Below are positions 18,762-28,179 of a DNA stretch of 44,025 nt, in pieces; position 1 is the stretch's first letter; every line of letters begins with the position of its first letter. Where the stretch lies: the NCBI GenBank assembly GCA_947303785.1, contig CAMYZH010000008.1, positions 1 to 44,025 of the forward strand. The letters are read 5' to 3'. This stretch comes from an uncultured Clostridium sp. GTDB lineage: Bacteria > Bacillota > Clostridia > TANB77 > CAG-508. Both the position numbers and the translations under genes were made by a program. The notes below the pieces were generated by a model, which saw only the letters and a list, made by a program, of their open reading frames with translations, searched no databases and was not told the origin of the DNA.

Positions 18762-19673
18762 ATGGATCTTACAAAAGATATTTATATTAATAAGGATACG
18801 GTATACGAAAACCAAGAAATTGTCATATTATACAAAGGATATCTATTTTCAGATAATTTAACAAAACCTGTATATATATCATATGGCTATGGAAATATGT
18901 GGAATAATAAAAAAGAAATTAAAATGAAACCTTCTACTTTTGGTTATATAGTTACAGTAAAGGTTGATTCTGGTGAAAACTTACAATTCTGTTTCAGAGA
19001 TGATGAAGGAAATTGGGATAATAATCTTGGTACAAATTACATATTGCCTATACATGAAACTGAAACAATCTTATCATTTGAAACACTTGCTAATACATCT
19101 AAAGATATAAAATTTGAGCAAGTCCAACAAATATCTGAAGCTGAAGATAAAGATGAAACTGATAAAAAGCCAGTAGAAGATGAACTCTTTAATCCTTCAA
19201 TTATAAGCTCAAATAATGTTGATTTATATAAAACTGTTGATTTACAAAACATAACACATCAAGCTGTTCCTGATAATACGGTTGTTACTAAAATATGTAT
19301 AGATGAAAACAATTTGACTACTGTTTCTGATCAAGTAATAAAAGCGAATGACCAATTACAATCTGTTGAAGTTGCATTTGCTGAACTAACATCAAGAGCT
19401 AAAAAGCAATCAGTTAAGGCTTTTGATGAAAATACTGTTACGGCTGGATCTATATATGTAAATTCGATTTTAAAAGAAATACCTGATACTCCTACAGAAA
19501 CTCCTAAAGTAGTTGATAATGTAGATGAAAAATCCTTAGTGGTTAAACAACCTTCTGCTGTATCAAAAGTTGGAACATTCTTTGGTGCAGTATTTGGAAC
19601 AATCAAAACAGCTTTTGCAAAAGTTGTTAAACTTATAAAAACAAGTTTACAATTTGATGATGAAGAAAACTAA
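18762..19673 (+). CDS. Cytoplasmic protein with starch-type carbohydrate-binding module (CBM25/53-like)
   Basis: 303 residues. Residues about 12-95 match the CBM25/CBM53 starch-binding pattern: EIVILYKGYLF, YISYGYGNMWNN, a mid strand, LQFCFRDDEGNWDNNLGTNY and a closing strand. The WDNN-G-NY block and the Trp/Tyr positions are the diagnostic ligand residues. There is no signal peptide. A long Asp/Glu/Thr/Val-rich linker (about 100-260) follows. The last 40 residues form a predicted amphipathic, glycine/phenylalanine-rich helix with Lys pairs. No enzyme domain is present. It may tether something to intracellular glycogen, or sit at the membrane through its tail (inference). Start follows AGGAGAATAAG. 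Confidence 0.75.
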   Translation: MDLTKDIYINKDTVYENQEIVILYKGYLFSDNLTKPVYISYGYGNMWNNKKEIKMKPSTFGYIVTVKVDSGENLQFCFRDDEGNWDNNLGTNYILPIHETETILSFETLANTSKDIKFEQVQQISEAEDKDETDKKPVEDELFNPSIISSNNVDLYKTVDLQNITHQAVPDNTVVTKICIDENNLTTVSDQVIKANDQLQSVEVAFAELTSRAKKQSVKAFDENTVTAGSIYVNSILKEIPDTPTETPKVVDNVDEKSLVVKQPSAVSKVGTFFGAVFGTIKTAFAKVVKLIKTSLQFDDEEN

Positions 19674-19688
19674 AATAAAATATATAAC

Positions 19689-19719
19689 AAAAAAAGGCTA
19701 TTAAAAATAGCCTTTTTTT
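19689..19719. terminator. Bidirectional terminator
   Basis: AAAAAAAGGCTATTAAAAATAGCCTTTTTTT between convergent genes: the CBM protein (+) and obgE (-). Confidence 0.95.
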
Positions 19720-19720
19720 G

Positions 19721-22028
<2,308 letters not shown>

Positions 22029-22041
22029 TTTAAAACACTCC

Positions 22042-22071
22042 TTATAATAAATTATTTTTTCTTTATTATAA
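22042..22071 (-). promoter_or_regulatory. Hairpin between the trpS leader ORF and the trpS ribosome site
   Basis: TTATAATAAA-N10-TTTATTATAA, a perfect 10-bp stem. One arm overlaps the leader stop codon, the other runs into the AAGGAG site of trpS (22038-22043). Confidence 0.6.
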
Positions 22072-22104
22072 ATTGCGCCATCGTTTCTCTAAAAATCTTA
22101 ACAT
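22066..22104 (-). CDS. Candidate trpS leader peptide (12 codons, one Trp)
   Basis: An ATG at 22104 follows AAGGAGAG with normal spacing and encodes MLRFLEKRWRNL before TAA. It lies about 25 nt from the inferred transcript start. One of 12 codons is TGG, flanked by the rare Arg codons CGA and CGC. Its stop lies in the first arm of the hairpin that abuts the trpS ribosome site. A ribosome stalled at Trp or terminating at TAA would therefore alter that hairpin. The reading frame is seen; its translation and role are inferred. Confidence 0.5.
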   Translation of the reverse strand: MLRFLEKRWRNL

Positions 22105-22135
22105 AGTTTTTCTCTCCTTGTAAAAACTATTTATA

Positions 22136-22164
22136 ATTATACTCTAAAATACTTGATTTTACAA
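22136..22164 (-). promoter_or_regulatory. Promoter of trpS-obgE
   Basis: Minus strand -35 TTGTAA (22159-22164), 17-bp spacer, -10 TATAAT (22136-22141). The leader would be about 100 nt. No T-box motif is seen here. Confidence 0.75.
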
Positions 22165-22196
22165 GTTTTTAGAACACATATTTTATAAAAATATTA

Positions 22197-22225
22197 TTGA
22201 AATCATTATTCTTTTTATATAAAAT
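22197..22225 (+). promoter_or_regulatory. Promoter of the 22252-23091 gene
   Basis: -35 TTGAAA (22197-22202), 17-bp spacer, -10 TAAAAT (22220-22225), 26 bp before the start codon. Confidence 0.6.
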
Positions 22226-22251
22226 ATATTAATAATAAATAAGGAGGAATC

Positions 22252-23091
22252 ATGAAAAACACAAAAAAAATTAAAATTAATTTAATAGCTGTAATTTTTG
22301 CACTTATATTGATTATAACAATAATAATTTCATCAATTATAATTATAAAAAGAAATCATACAACCACCAAAAGTCAATCAAATTCATCATCAAATACTGC
22401 AAAATCGCAACCACAAGCCGCTAATGATTTCATTATTTTATATAATGGCTTAGACCTCTCAAAAGCGCTACCAGATATAGAAATGTCAATTCCATATACA
22501 GATAAAAACAAAGAAAAATATGAAATATCTTATTATAATTATGAAAATGGAAATTTTTTAGGAATAACTTCAGGAAAACTTGAACAATCTTACGAAGATG
22601 TTGCAACCGTTCAAAATGTTTCTAAACTGGCAATATCAAAAGACTATAATCCAATTCCAAGACAAGCTACAGAAATAACAGAACTCCCTGAACAATTAAT
22701 TGAATTAACAGATTTTGATACACTAGCAATTCAAGAAATTGACTTAGATGGTGATGGAACAAAAGAACATATTATAATAGGAACATCTGAAAAAAATAAT
22801 AATAGTGCAACATACACCAATTATTCTTGTGTCATGTTATTTGATAGCAATTACAATAAAATTGAAACCTTAGCCTATGCTCAAGATCAATTCTGGGAAC
22901 ATGATGGAAAAGTAACAGATAAATTTTTTATATCAACCGATGACTTAGAATACTTTGACATAGACGATGATGGAAAAATGGAAATACTATTAGATGAAAA
23001 CATATATGAAGGAATTGGAGTTTCCATATACAAATATGAAAACGGTACAGTCACAGGAAACACAAATCAAGAAATAATTGCCCTACCTTAA
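22252..23091 (+). CDS. Membrane-anchored extracellular protein with DxDxDG calcium-type loops
   Basis: 279 residues, no named family recognised. A strongly hydrophobic helix (about 10-33) follows a Lys-rich N-terminus, with no lipobox; then a Ser/Asn/Thr-rich stalk (35-58). The extracellular part carries two loops of the DxDxDG type, DLDGDGTKE (about 164-172) and DIDDDGKME (about 236-244), each followed by a hydrophobic strand. This is the arrangement of FG-GAP/VCBS-like beta-propeller blades or EF-hand-like calcium sites. Start follows AAGGAGGAATC. Its TAA stop shares its last base with a repeat palindrome, which probably ends its transcript. Confidence 0.8.
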   Translation: MKNTKKIKINLIAVIFALILIITIIISSIIIIKRNHTTTKSQSNSSSNTAKSQPQAANDFIILYNGLDLSKALPDIEMSIPYTDKNKEKYEISYYNYENGNFLGITSGKLEQSYEDVATVQNVSKLAISKDYNPIPRQATEITELPEQLIELTDFDTLAIQEIDLDGDGTKEHIIIGTSEKNNNSATYTNYSCVMLFDSNYNKIETLAYAQDQFWEHDGKVTDKFFISTDDLEYFDIDDDGKMEILLDENIYEGIGVSIYKYENGTVTGNTNQEIIALP

Positions 23092-23121
23092 GTGTCAAAT
23101 GGGACGCCCTTTTTTGACACT
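23091..23121. repeat. 31-bp dispersed palindrome, copy 2
   Basis: Identical in sequence to the copy at 17780. It begins with the last A of the upstream TAA stop codon. Confidence 0.92.
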
Positions 23122-23137
23122 AATTCTTTTAAAGTCT

Positions 23138-23176
23138 AAAAATCGTTTGAATACTAAGTACTCAAACGATTTTTTC
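23138..23176. terminator. Bidirectional terminator downstream of glyS
   Basis: AAAATCGTTTGA ... TCAAACGATTTTTT hairpin between convergent genes. On the minus strand it lies 30 bp after the glyS stop. Confidence 0.8.
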
Positions 23177-23210
23177 ATTAATTATTAGACTAAATTAATT
23201 ATTAGACTAA
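23177..23210. repeat. 17-bp tandem duplication at the glyS stop
   Basis: ATTAATTATTAGACTAA occurs twice in direct tandem (23177-23193 and 23194-23210). The second copy contains the glyS stop codon (minus-strand TAG at 23207-23209), the first a duplicate of it. Confidence 0.9.
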
Positions 23211-24589
23211 AAAACGATTTTTTCACCAATCCAATCTTCAAGTTCATCTATTTTAATTCTTACTTGTTCCATAGTATCTCTATTGCGAATTGTTGCACAA
23301 TCATCTTCTAATGTATCAAAATCAATTGTTACACAATATGGAGTTCCTATTTCATCTTCTCTTCTATATCTCTTTCCTATACTTCCAGCCTCATCATAAT
23401 CACACATAAATGATTTAGATAATCTTTCATATACTTCTTGAGCTTTTGGGCTTAACTTCTTAGATAGTGGCAAAACAGCAACTTTATAAGGAGCCAAAGC
23501 AGGATGCAATTTTAAAACAGTTCTAACATCACCTTCAGATACTTCTTCGGTTTCATAACTATTACACAAAAAAGCAAGTGCAACCCTGTCAGCACCTAAA
23601 GATGGTTCAATACAATAAGGAATATATTTTTCACCAGTTTCTTGATCCAAATAATTCATATCCTCTTTAGAAAATTCCATATGTTGCTTCAAATCAAAAT
23701 CAGTTCTATCTGCAATTCCCCAAAGTTCGCCCCATCCAAATGGGAATAAAAATTCAATATCAGTTGTAGCATTACTATAATGAGAAAGCTCCTCTTTTGA
23801 ATGATCTCTTAATCTAATATTCTCTTTTTTCATACCTAAAGACAAAAGCCAATTTTCGCAAAATTCCTTCCAATACTTATGCCACTCTAAATCAGTACCT
23901 GGTTTGCAGAAAAACTCTAGCTCCATTTGTTCAAATTCTCTAGTTCTAAATGTAAAATTACCAGGTGTAATCTCATTTCTAAATGATTTACCAACTTGGG
24001 CAATTCCCATTGGCATCTTTCTTCTTGTTGTACGAAGTACATTTTTAAAATTTACAAATATACCTTGCGCAGTTTCAGGCCTTAAATATATTTCAGCCTT
24101 TGCATCCTCAGTTACACCTTGAAAAGTTTTAAACATTAAATTAAATTTTCTAATATCAGTAAAATTAGTCTTTCCACAATTTGGACAAGGAATACTATTT
24201 TCTTTTATAAAATTAACTAATTGCTCATCAGTCATACCATCAGCAATCATATCTTTTCCCTGTTCGTGAGCCCATTCTTCAATTAATTTATCAGCTCTAT
24301 GTCTTGTTTTGCACTCTTTACAATCAATTAGTGGATCAGAAAAACCTCCAACATGTCCAGATGCAACCCAAGTTTGTGGATTCATTAAAATTGCAGCATC
24401 TAAGCCAACATTATATTTGCTTTCCTGAACAAATTTTTTTCTCCATGCAGCTTTAATATTATTTTTTAATTCAACTCCCAAAGGACCATAATCCCAAGTA
24501 TTAGCTAAGCCTCCATAAATTTCAGAGCCTGCATAAACATATCCTCTAGCTTTACAAAGATTCACAATTTCTTCCATTGATTCTACCAT
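23207..24589 (-). CDS. glyS: Glycyl-tRNA synthetase, single-chain (alpha2) type
   Basis: 460 residues, class II synthetase of the eukaryote/archaeal-like dimeric type rather than the GlyQ+GlyS alpha/beta type. N-terminal [20 protein letters not shown] and WDYGPLG are diagnostic. A zinc-type insertion has CKEC (about residue 97) and CPNC. Motif 2 is seen in [29 protein letters not shown], motif 3 in [14 protein letters not shown], and an anticodon-binding domain follows ([21 protein letters not shown]). Start follows AGGAGG. Controlled by the T-box leader upstream, so it is induced when tRNA-Gly is uncharged. Confidence 0.97.
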   Translation of the reverse strand: MVESMEEIVNLCKARGYVYAGSEIYGGLANTWDYGPLGVELKNNIKAAWRKKFVQESKYNVGLDAAILMNPQTWVASGHVGGFSDPLIDCKECKTRHRADKLIEEWAHEQGKDMIADGMTDEQLVNFIKENSIPCPNCGKTNFTDIRKFNLMFKTFQGVTEDAKAEIYLRPETAQGIFVNFKNVLRTTRRKMPMGIAQVGKSFRNEITPGNFTFRTREFEQMELEFFCKPGTDLEWHKYWKEFCENWLLSLGMKKENIRLRDHSKEELSHYSNATTDIEFLFPFGWGELWGIADRTDFDLKQHMEFSKEDMNYLDQETGEKYIPYCIEPSLGADRVALAFLCNSYETEEVSEGDVRTVLKLHPALAPYKVAVLPLSKKLSPKAQEVYERLSKSFMCDYDEAGSIGKRYRREDEIGTPYCVTIDFDTLEDDCATIRNRDTMEQVRIKIDELEDWIGEKIVF

Positions 24590-24647
24590 AAAAATACCTC
24601 CTTCATATTTTTAAGGATTCATCAGACAATTTTACTATTTTAAATGC

Positions 24648-24840
24648 AAAAAAGCCTTTCATCCCTAACCACAGGGACGAAAGACTAAAGTTTCCGCGGT
24701 TCCACCCTATTTGATCTAAAAAAAGATCCACCTTAATTAAAACAAAGCTCCGAAGTTCCATCCTATACCCTACTTTCGCCAGCTTTCACCTCAAATACCT
24801 GGCTCTCTTTAGAAAAAAGATATATTCACTCTTCATCAAC
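24648..24840 (-). ncRNA. T-box riboswitch leader of glyS
   Basis: The minus strand carries the conserved T-box AGGGTGGAACCGCGG (24694-24708), a 5' GATGAAGAG start of stem I, AGAGAGCCAGG and GGTGAAAGCTGGC blocks of the upper stem I, and an AGTA bulge. The antiterminator competes with a terminator at 24648-24682, CTTTCGTCCCT/AGGGATGAAAG followed by GCTTTTTT. A GGA within GGATGGAACTTC is the likely glycine specifier, but I could not fold it to be sure. It reads the charging state of tRNA-Gly and controls read-through into glyS. Confidence 0.92.
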
Positions 24841-24859
24841 ACCTATTAATATAGTACAT

Positions 24860-24888
24860 ATTGTAATACTTTTTTCAATTTATGTCAA
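24860..24888 (-). promoter_or_regulatory. glyS promoter using a repeat-derived -35 box
   Basis: Minus strand -35 TTGACA (24883-24888), 17-bp spacer, -10 TACAAT (24860-24865). The -35 hexamer is the outer end of the dispersed palindrome at 24882-24911. An overlapping alternative is TTGAAA with TACTAT. Confidence 0.65.
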
Positions 24889-24911
24889 ATGGGACGGAGA
24901 ATTTTGACACT
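24882..24911. repeat. Dispersed palindrome, copy 3 (slightly diverged)
   Basis: TGTCAAATGGGACGGAGAAT then TTTGACAC. Same family as the other copies, with GGAGAA in place of GGAGGA in the loop and one base changed at the left end. Confidence 0.88.
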
Positions 24912-25294
24912 CTTTTAGTTTTATGTTCACTCTTTGTAACATTTTTTTTAAGCATCAATACCTGTGGACAATGTGGATAACCTTGTTAATAACCTATTTG
25001 GTCGATATTTTTCGACATAATTATTCACACCCCGTTGTGAATACATAAAAAAAGTTTACAAAAAATTATTATTTTTATTTTTTATGTGTACAGTAACTTT
25101 GTTTGGTACATTTTTTTCTTTTCTTATAAATTCAAGCAATTCACATTTTATTTCCTAATCTTTCCTAAAAATTATTATTAGACCAATGATTTAAACTTAT
25201 TTTCTAAAAAAATTTATTCTATTTTCAAAAATAGTTTTTTATTATATTTTGTAATCAAAATATAGCTATATTAATTTTATATTTGGAGGTAAAC
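24912..25294. other. Intergenic region with DnaA-box-like cluster and AT-rich tract
   Basis: Four 9-mers near the DnaA consensus TTATNCACA: TTGTCCACA on the minus strand at 24963-24971 (one mismatch), TTATCCACA on the minus strand at 24972-24980 (perfect, directly abutting), TTATTCACA on the plus strand at 25021-25029 (perfect), and GTATTCACA on the minus strand at 25036-25044 (one mismatch). The last two face each other. A GTCGA/TCGAC hairpin lies between the pairs (25001-25016). A strongly AT-rich stretch follows (about 25050-25082). No gene is seen. The remainder to 25294 is AT-rich leader of the next gene. Confidence 0.65.
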
Positions 25295-26092
25295 ATGAAA
25301 AGAAATATTAAAATTTCAATAATTGCAAGCTTACTATTTTTTACAGCTGCAGCTATTGCATTTGCTGCAACAAGCACTACTCAAGAAAAAACTGTCGATA
25401 CAGAAAAAGTAAGCCAAGAAAGTATTTCTAAAGGCTTAAGCATACTAAATTTATTAGGTTCTAATGCAGAAACTTATAAGGAAAAAGTAGTTTTTGACGA
25501 ATTGCAAAATAAAACTATTTACGAAATTGAAAATGAAAAATATTTTATTGACATGGACACAGATAATAATTTAGTAGGAATTCACTCAAAAAAGATTTCA
25601 ACTAATTTAAAAACTTCAAATTTTGATTTAAATCAAGCTCAAGTTTTTATTCAGAACAAATACACAGAATTAAATTTACCAGAAGATTATGAATTAAACT
25701 ACATCGAAAAATATGATGACCTTATTTGGCAAGCAAATTTTGAAAAAAAATATGGCGAAATTTACAATAAATATGAGTCTGTAAAAGTTTATTTTATCCC
25801 AGACAGTGATGAAATTATCGCATTAGGAGTATTTAATGAACCAGCAACATTTTCTGATATCAGTATTTCTGAAGAAGAAGCAATTGCTACTGCTACAAAT
25901 TATTTAAATACTTCTGCAAATGAAATTGTTTCAGCTGAATTGACAATGGAAAAATCAAATAGTTTTTATGATAAAGAAAATAAAGATACTTCAATTCATC
26001 CAACTTGGGTAATTCAAATGTCAAACAGTTCTATTGTTTATGTGGATGCTCAATCAAATTCTGTAATTGGAGGTGACCGTATAAATGAATAA
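25295..26092 (+). CDS. Secreted protein homologous to the neighbouring sigma factor's ectodomain
   Basis: 265 residues from the ATG at 25295, which follows GGAGG; an in-frame TTG four codons earlier overlaps that site. A signal peptide (about 1-28) ends in AFAA. The mature part has two alpha/beta repeats reminiscent of PepSY/YpeB-type domains (ISISEEEAIATATNYL is typical of PepSY). It aligns along its length with the extracellular half of the 26695-28101 sigma factor. Matching blocks are EIENEKYFIDMD with KVENEEFMIEID, EDYELNYIEKYDD with EGYELYNENKMDD, KKYGEIYNKYESVKV with KKYGEVYNLYQKVTV, and ISISEEEAI with IKISRDEAI. It overlaps the next gene by 8 bp. Possible decoy, competitor or partner for that sensor (inference). 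Confidence 0.85.
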   Translation: MKRNIKISIIASLLFFTAAAIAFAATSTTQEKTVDTEKVSQESISKGLSILNLLGSNAETYKEKVVFDELQNKTIYEIENEKYFIDMDTDNNLVGIHSKKISTNLKTSNFDLNQAQVFIQNKYTELNLPEDYELNYIEKYDDLIWQANFEKKYGEIYNKYESVKVYFIPDSDEIIALGVFNEPATFSDISISEEEAIATATNYLNTSANEIVSAELTMEKSNSFYDKENKDTSIHPTWVIQMSNSSIVYVDAQSNSVIGGDRINE

Positions 26093-26693
26093 AAAAATTG
26101 TTTCAATTGTTCTTCTTTTTATTGTTCTTTCAGGTATTTTAGCAACTAGTGTTAATGCTTCAGCAAGTTCTAAGGTTTTTTCAAGCAGTCAGAGTGGCTA
26201 TTATTCTAATTGTGCTGTTTATGCTGTATATGGAATGCAAACACTTGGTTATACAACATATTCTAGTGTTGGAGCAATAACTAAATCAGATATGCTTTCA
26301 TGGATTGGAAACACAGGAGATGGATATGCATTTTATGTTCATACTTATGGTGGATCAGGATATTTTAATGATTATTATGGGTATTCAATCTCTAGCTCAG
26401 ATATATCGGGAAATTGGGATTTTGTATATATAGATTCTTCTTATAGTGCTGCAACCAATTCTTTAGCAAATGCTTTTCATACAACTGGATATTCAAATAG
26501 ATGTTTTTTAGGATGGTCAAATGCGGTTACAACATCAAATTCAAAATCTTTTAACTATTATTTTTGGTTAACATATATTGGAAATACAACAGTTCAATTA
26601 TCTGCACTAAATGCTGCAGCAGCTGTACCAGGCTCGGGCACAACACCTATAAAACTATATGGAAGTACTACATATACAGGAGCAGCTAGATAA
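26085..26693 (+). CDS. Secreted clan CD (caspase/gingipain)-like protein lacking the Cys nucleophile
   Basis: 202 residues. Signal peptide (about 1-27) ends VNA. The segment FYVHTYGGSGYF has the His-containing turn after a strand expected for clan CD peptidases. DFVYIDSSYSAATNSLANAF aligns with the DxC[HYS]SG nucleophile turn, with Ser where Cys is expected. The end (CFLGWSNAVTT, NYYFWLTYIGNTTV, then a helix) fits the later part of such a fold. So it may be an inactive binder or use Ser (inference; fold assignment is by eye). The ATG follows GGAGGTGA and overlaps the preceding gene by 8 bp, so the two are translationally coupled. It ends 1 bp before the convergent sigma gene. Confidence 0.65.
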   Translation: MNKKIVSIVLLFIVLSGILATSVNASASSKVFSSSQSGYYSNCAVYAVYGMQTLGYTTYSSVGAITKSDMLSWIGNTGDGYAFYVHTYGGSGYFNDYYGYSISSSDISGNWDFVYIDSSYSAATNSLANAFHTTGYSNRCFLGWSNAVTTSNSKSFNYYFWLTYIGNTTVQLSALNAAAAVPGSGTTPIKLYGSTTYTGAAR

Positions 26694-26705
26694 TCTAGTT
26701 GCTCC
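26679..26705. terminator. Bidirectional terminator-like palindrome made from two coding ends
   Basis: GGAGCAGCTAGA-TAA-TCTAGTTGCTCC: a 12-bp stem with one mismatch. Its left arm is the end of the 26085-26693 gene and its right arm the end of the sigma gene. There is no long U-tract, so function as a terminator is inferred. Confidence 0.55.
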
Positions 26706-28101
26706 TATAAGGATCTATTGTATTATCATATTTTAATATATTTCCGTCATATGAATCTATAAAACAATATTCTTTTTTTCCTTCAATTTTCCATCCCTTT
26801 CTAATATAATTTTTTGGTAGATACATATCATAATTATCAATAATAATGTTTTCATCAACTTCTAAAAATTCTACATACTCATTATCCAGTTTTTCTATCA
26901 CCAATTCCACACTCTCCGCCTCAATACCATTCTCTTCTGCTATCCCTATAGCCTCATCCCTTGAAATCTTAATCTCCAAATCCTCATACTCAAAATCAAT
27001 TTTCCAAATAGTAATTACTTTATCCTCTTTAACCATAACTGTAACCTTTTGATACAAATTATAAACCTCTCCATATTTTTTTGCATATTCCAATAAAGTA
27101 AAATCATCCATCTTATTTTCATTATACAATTCATAACCTTCTACCAATTCTAATTTTTCTAACACTTCATTAACATTATTATCCACCCTTGATACATCAT
27201 ATACAGAAAAAGCAAAAATTCTTCCCTCTTTTGAGTCAATTTCAATCATAAACTCCTCATTCTCGACTTTCCAACACTCCTCCAGCAACTCATAATCCCT
27301 AATCAAATGCAATTCATCCTCATTAACCCTATCTGCAATTCCAAGAATCTCCAAATAACCATTAATTTTCGAAACAGCCTCACCTCTAGTAATCTTCGAA
27401 TTATCATCAGGAACATCAGTAAACACCTCATTTAAAGTATAATTTTCCTTCTTAAGCCTGTTTAAATATACCCTATACATAGCATAAGCAAATCCGCTAA
27501 CTAGACCTACACAAACCGCAGAAATAACAAAAATCTTCAAAACTTCCTTAAATCCATAATGTTTTCCAATTTCTGGATTATTCTTTATAATTTCTTTTCT
27601 TAAAGTTTTTCTAGCCCTAAAAGCTAATGATTTAACACTAGATTCACTCTTATTCATAATTTTAGCTACATCACTATAACTTAAATTTTTCATATAAATT
27701 AATTTAAAAGCAATACATTGTTCCTCTGGCAAACTATTAATAGCGCTTACCAAATCATACTCACTTTCTATATCTAAATCTAGCTCAATCTTAATATTTT
27801 CATCTAATTCAACTTCTTCAACCTTCTCTTTTCTTGGAATTTTAACCTTATAATAATCAGCAATAACTTGCTTACAATTCAAAAGAATAAAATTATAAAA
27901 ATCTCCCTTATTACAATCATAAAATTTTAAATTTTTAAATACTTTGACAAAAGTTTCTTGAACTAAATCTTCACTATCAACCTTATTTCCTATTTTGCTA
28001 TAAACTACCTTAAATATCTTAGTATAATATTTATCATAGATATTATTAAATTCTCGAATATCATAAACTTTTGATTTATTAATATTTAAACTTTCTTTCA
28101 T
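26695..28101 (-). CDS. ECF-type sigma factor fused by one membrane helix to an extracellular sensor-like domain
   Basis: 468 residues. Sigma region 2 is at about 17-85 (EFNNIYDKYYTKIF, EDLVQETFVKVFKNL). Sigma region 4 is at about 118-175 (INSLPEEQCIAFKLIYMKNL then DVAKIMNKSESSVKSLAFRAR). A hydrophobic helix spans about 188-208 (LKIFVISAVCVGLVSGFAYAM). The remaining 255 residues should lie outside the cell and are homologous to the secreted protein at 25295-26092. Ordinary ECF factors are about 180 residues and soluble; this one would be held at the membrane, presumably until cleaved, or act from the membrane. Start follows GGAGAAATA. It is divergent from the 28180 regulator, with a 78-bp intergenic region. 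Confidence 0.9.
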   Translation of the reverse strand: MKESLNINKSKVYDIREFNNIYDKYYTKIFKVVYSKIGNKVDSEDLVQETFVKVFKNLKFYDCNKGDFYNFILLNCKQVIADYYKVKIPRKEKVEEVELDENIKIELDLDIESEYDLVSAINSLPEEQCIAFKLIYMKNLSYSDVAKIMNKSESSVKSLAFRARKTLRKEIIKNNPEIGKHYGFKEVLKIFVISAVCVGLVSGFAYAMYRVYLNRLKKENYTLNEVFTDVPDDNSKITRGEAVSKINGYLEILGIADRVNEDELHLIRDYELLEECWKVENEEFMIEIDSKEGRIFAFSVYDVSRVDNNVNEVLEKLELVEGYELYNENKMDDFTLLEYAKKYGEVYNLYQKVTVMVKEDKVITIWKIDFEYEDLEIKISRDEAIGIAEENGIEAESVELVIEKLDNEYVEFLEVDENIIIDNYDMYLPKNYIRKGWKIEGKKEYCFIDSYDGNILKYDNTIDPYRSN

Positions 28102-28129
28102 TATTTCTCCAATTTTTTTTTAATTTTGC

Positions 28130-28155
28130 GCAACTTTTATTAAAATTATCCCGTT
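28130..28155 (+). promoter_or_regulatory. ECF-type promoter candidate before the Spo0A-C-like gene
   Basis: GCAAC (28130-28134), 17 bp, CGTT (28152-28155). ECF promoters commonly have an AAC-containing -35 and a CGT-type -10 at this spacing. An overlapping sigma-A type TATATA is also present. Confidence 0.4.
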
Positions 28156-28179
28156 AGTATATATATAAGGATTAAATAT

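Noticed and set aside
22029..22250. T-box upstream of trpS
   Set aside because: No GGGTGGNACC-type sequence or terminator/antiterminator pair is seen; a leader ORF fits better.
24963..25082. Chromosomal replication origin
   Set aside because: The DnaA-like boxes and AT-rich tract are suggestive, but dnaA, dnaN and rpmH are absent and genes on both sides are mostly on the minus strand instead of diverging. Reported only as a DnaA-box cluster.
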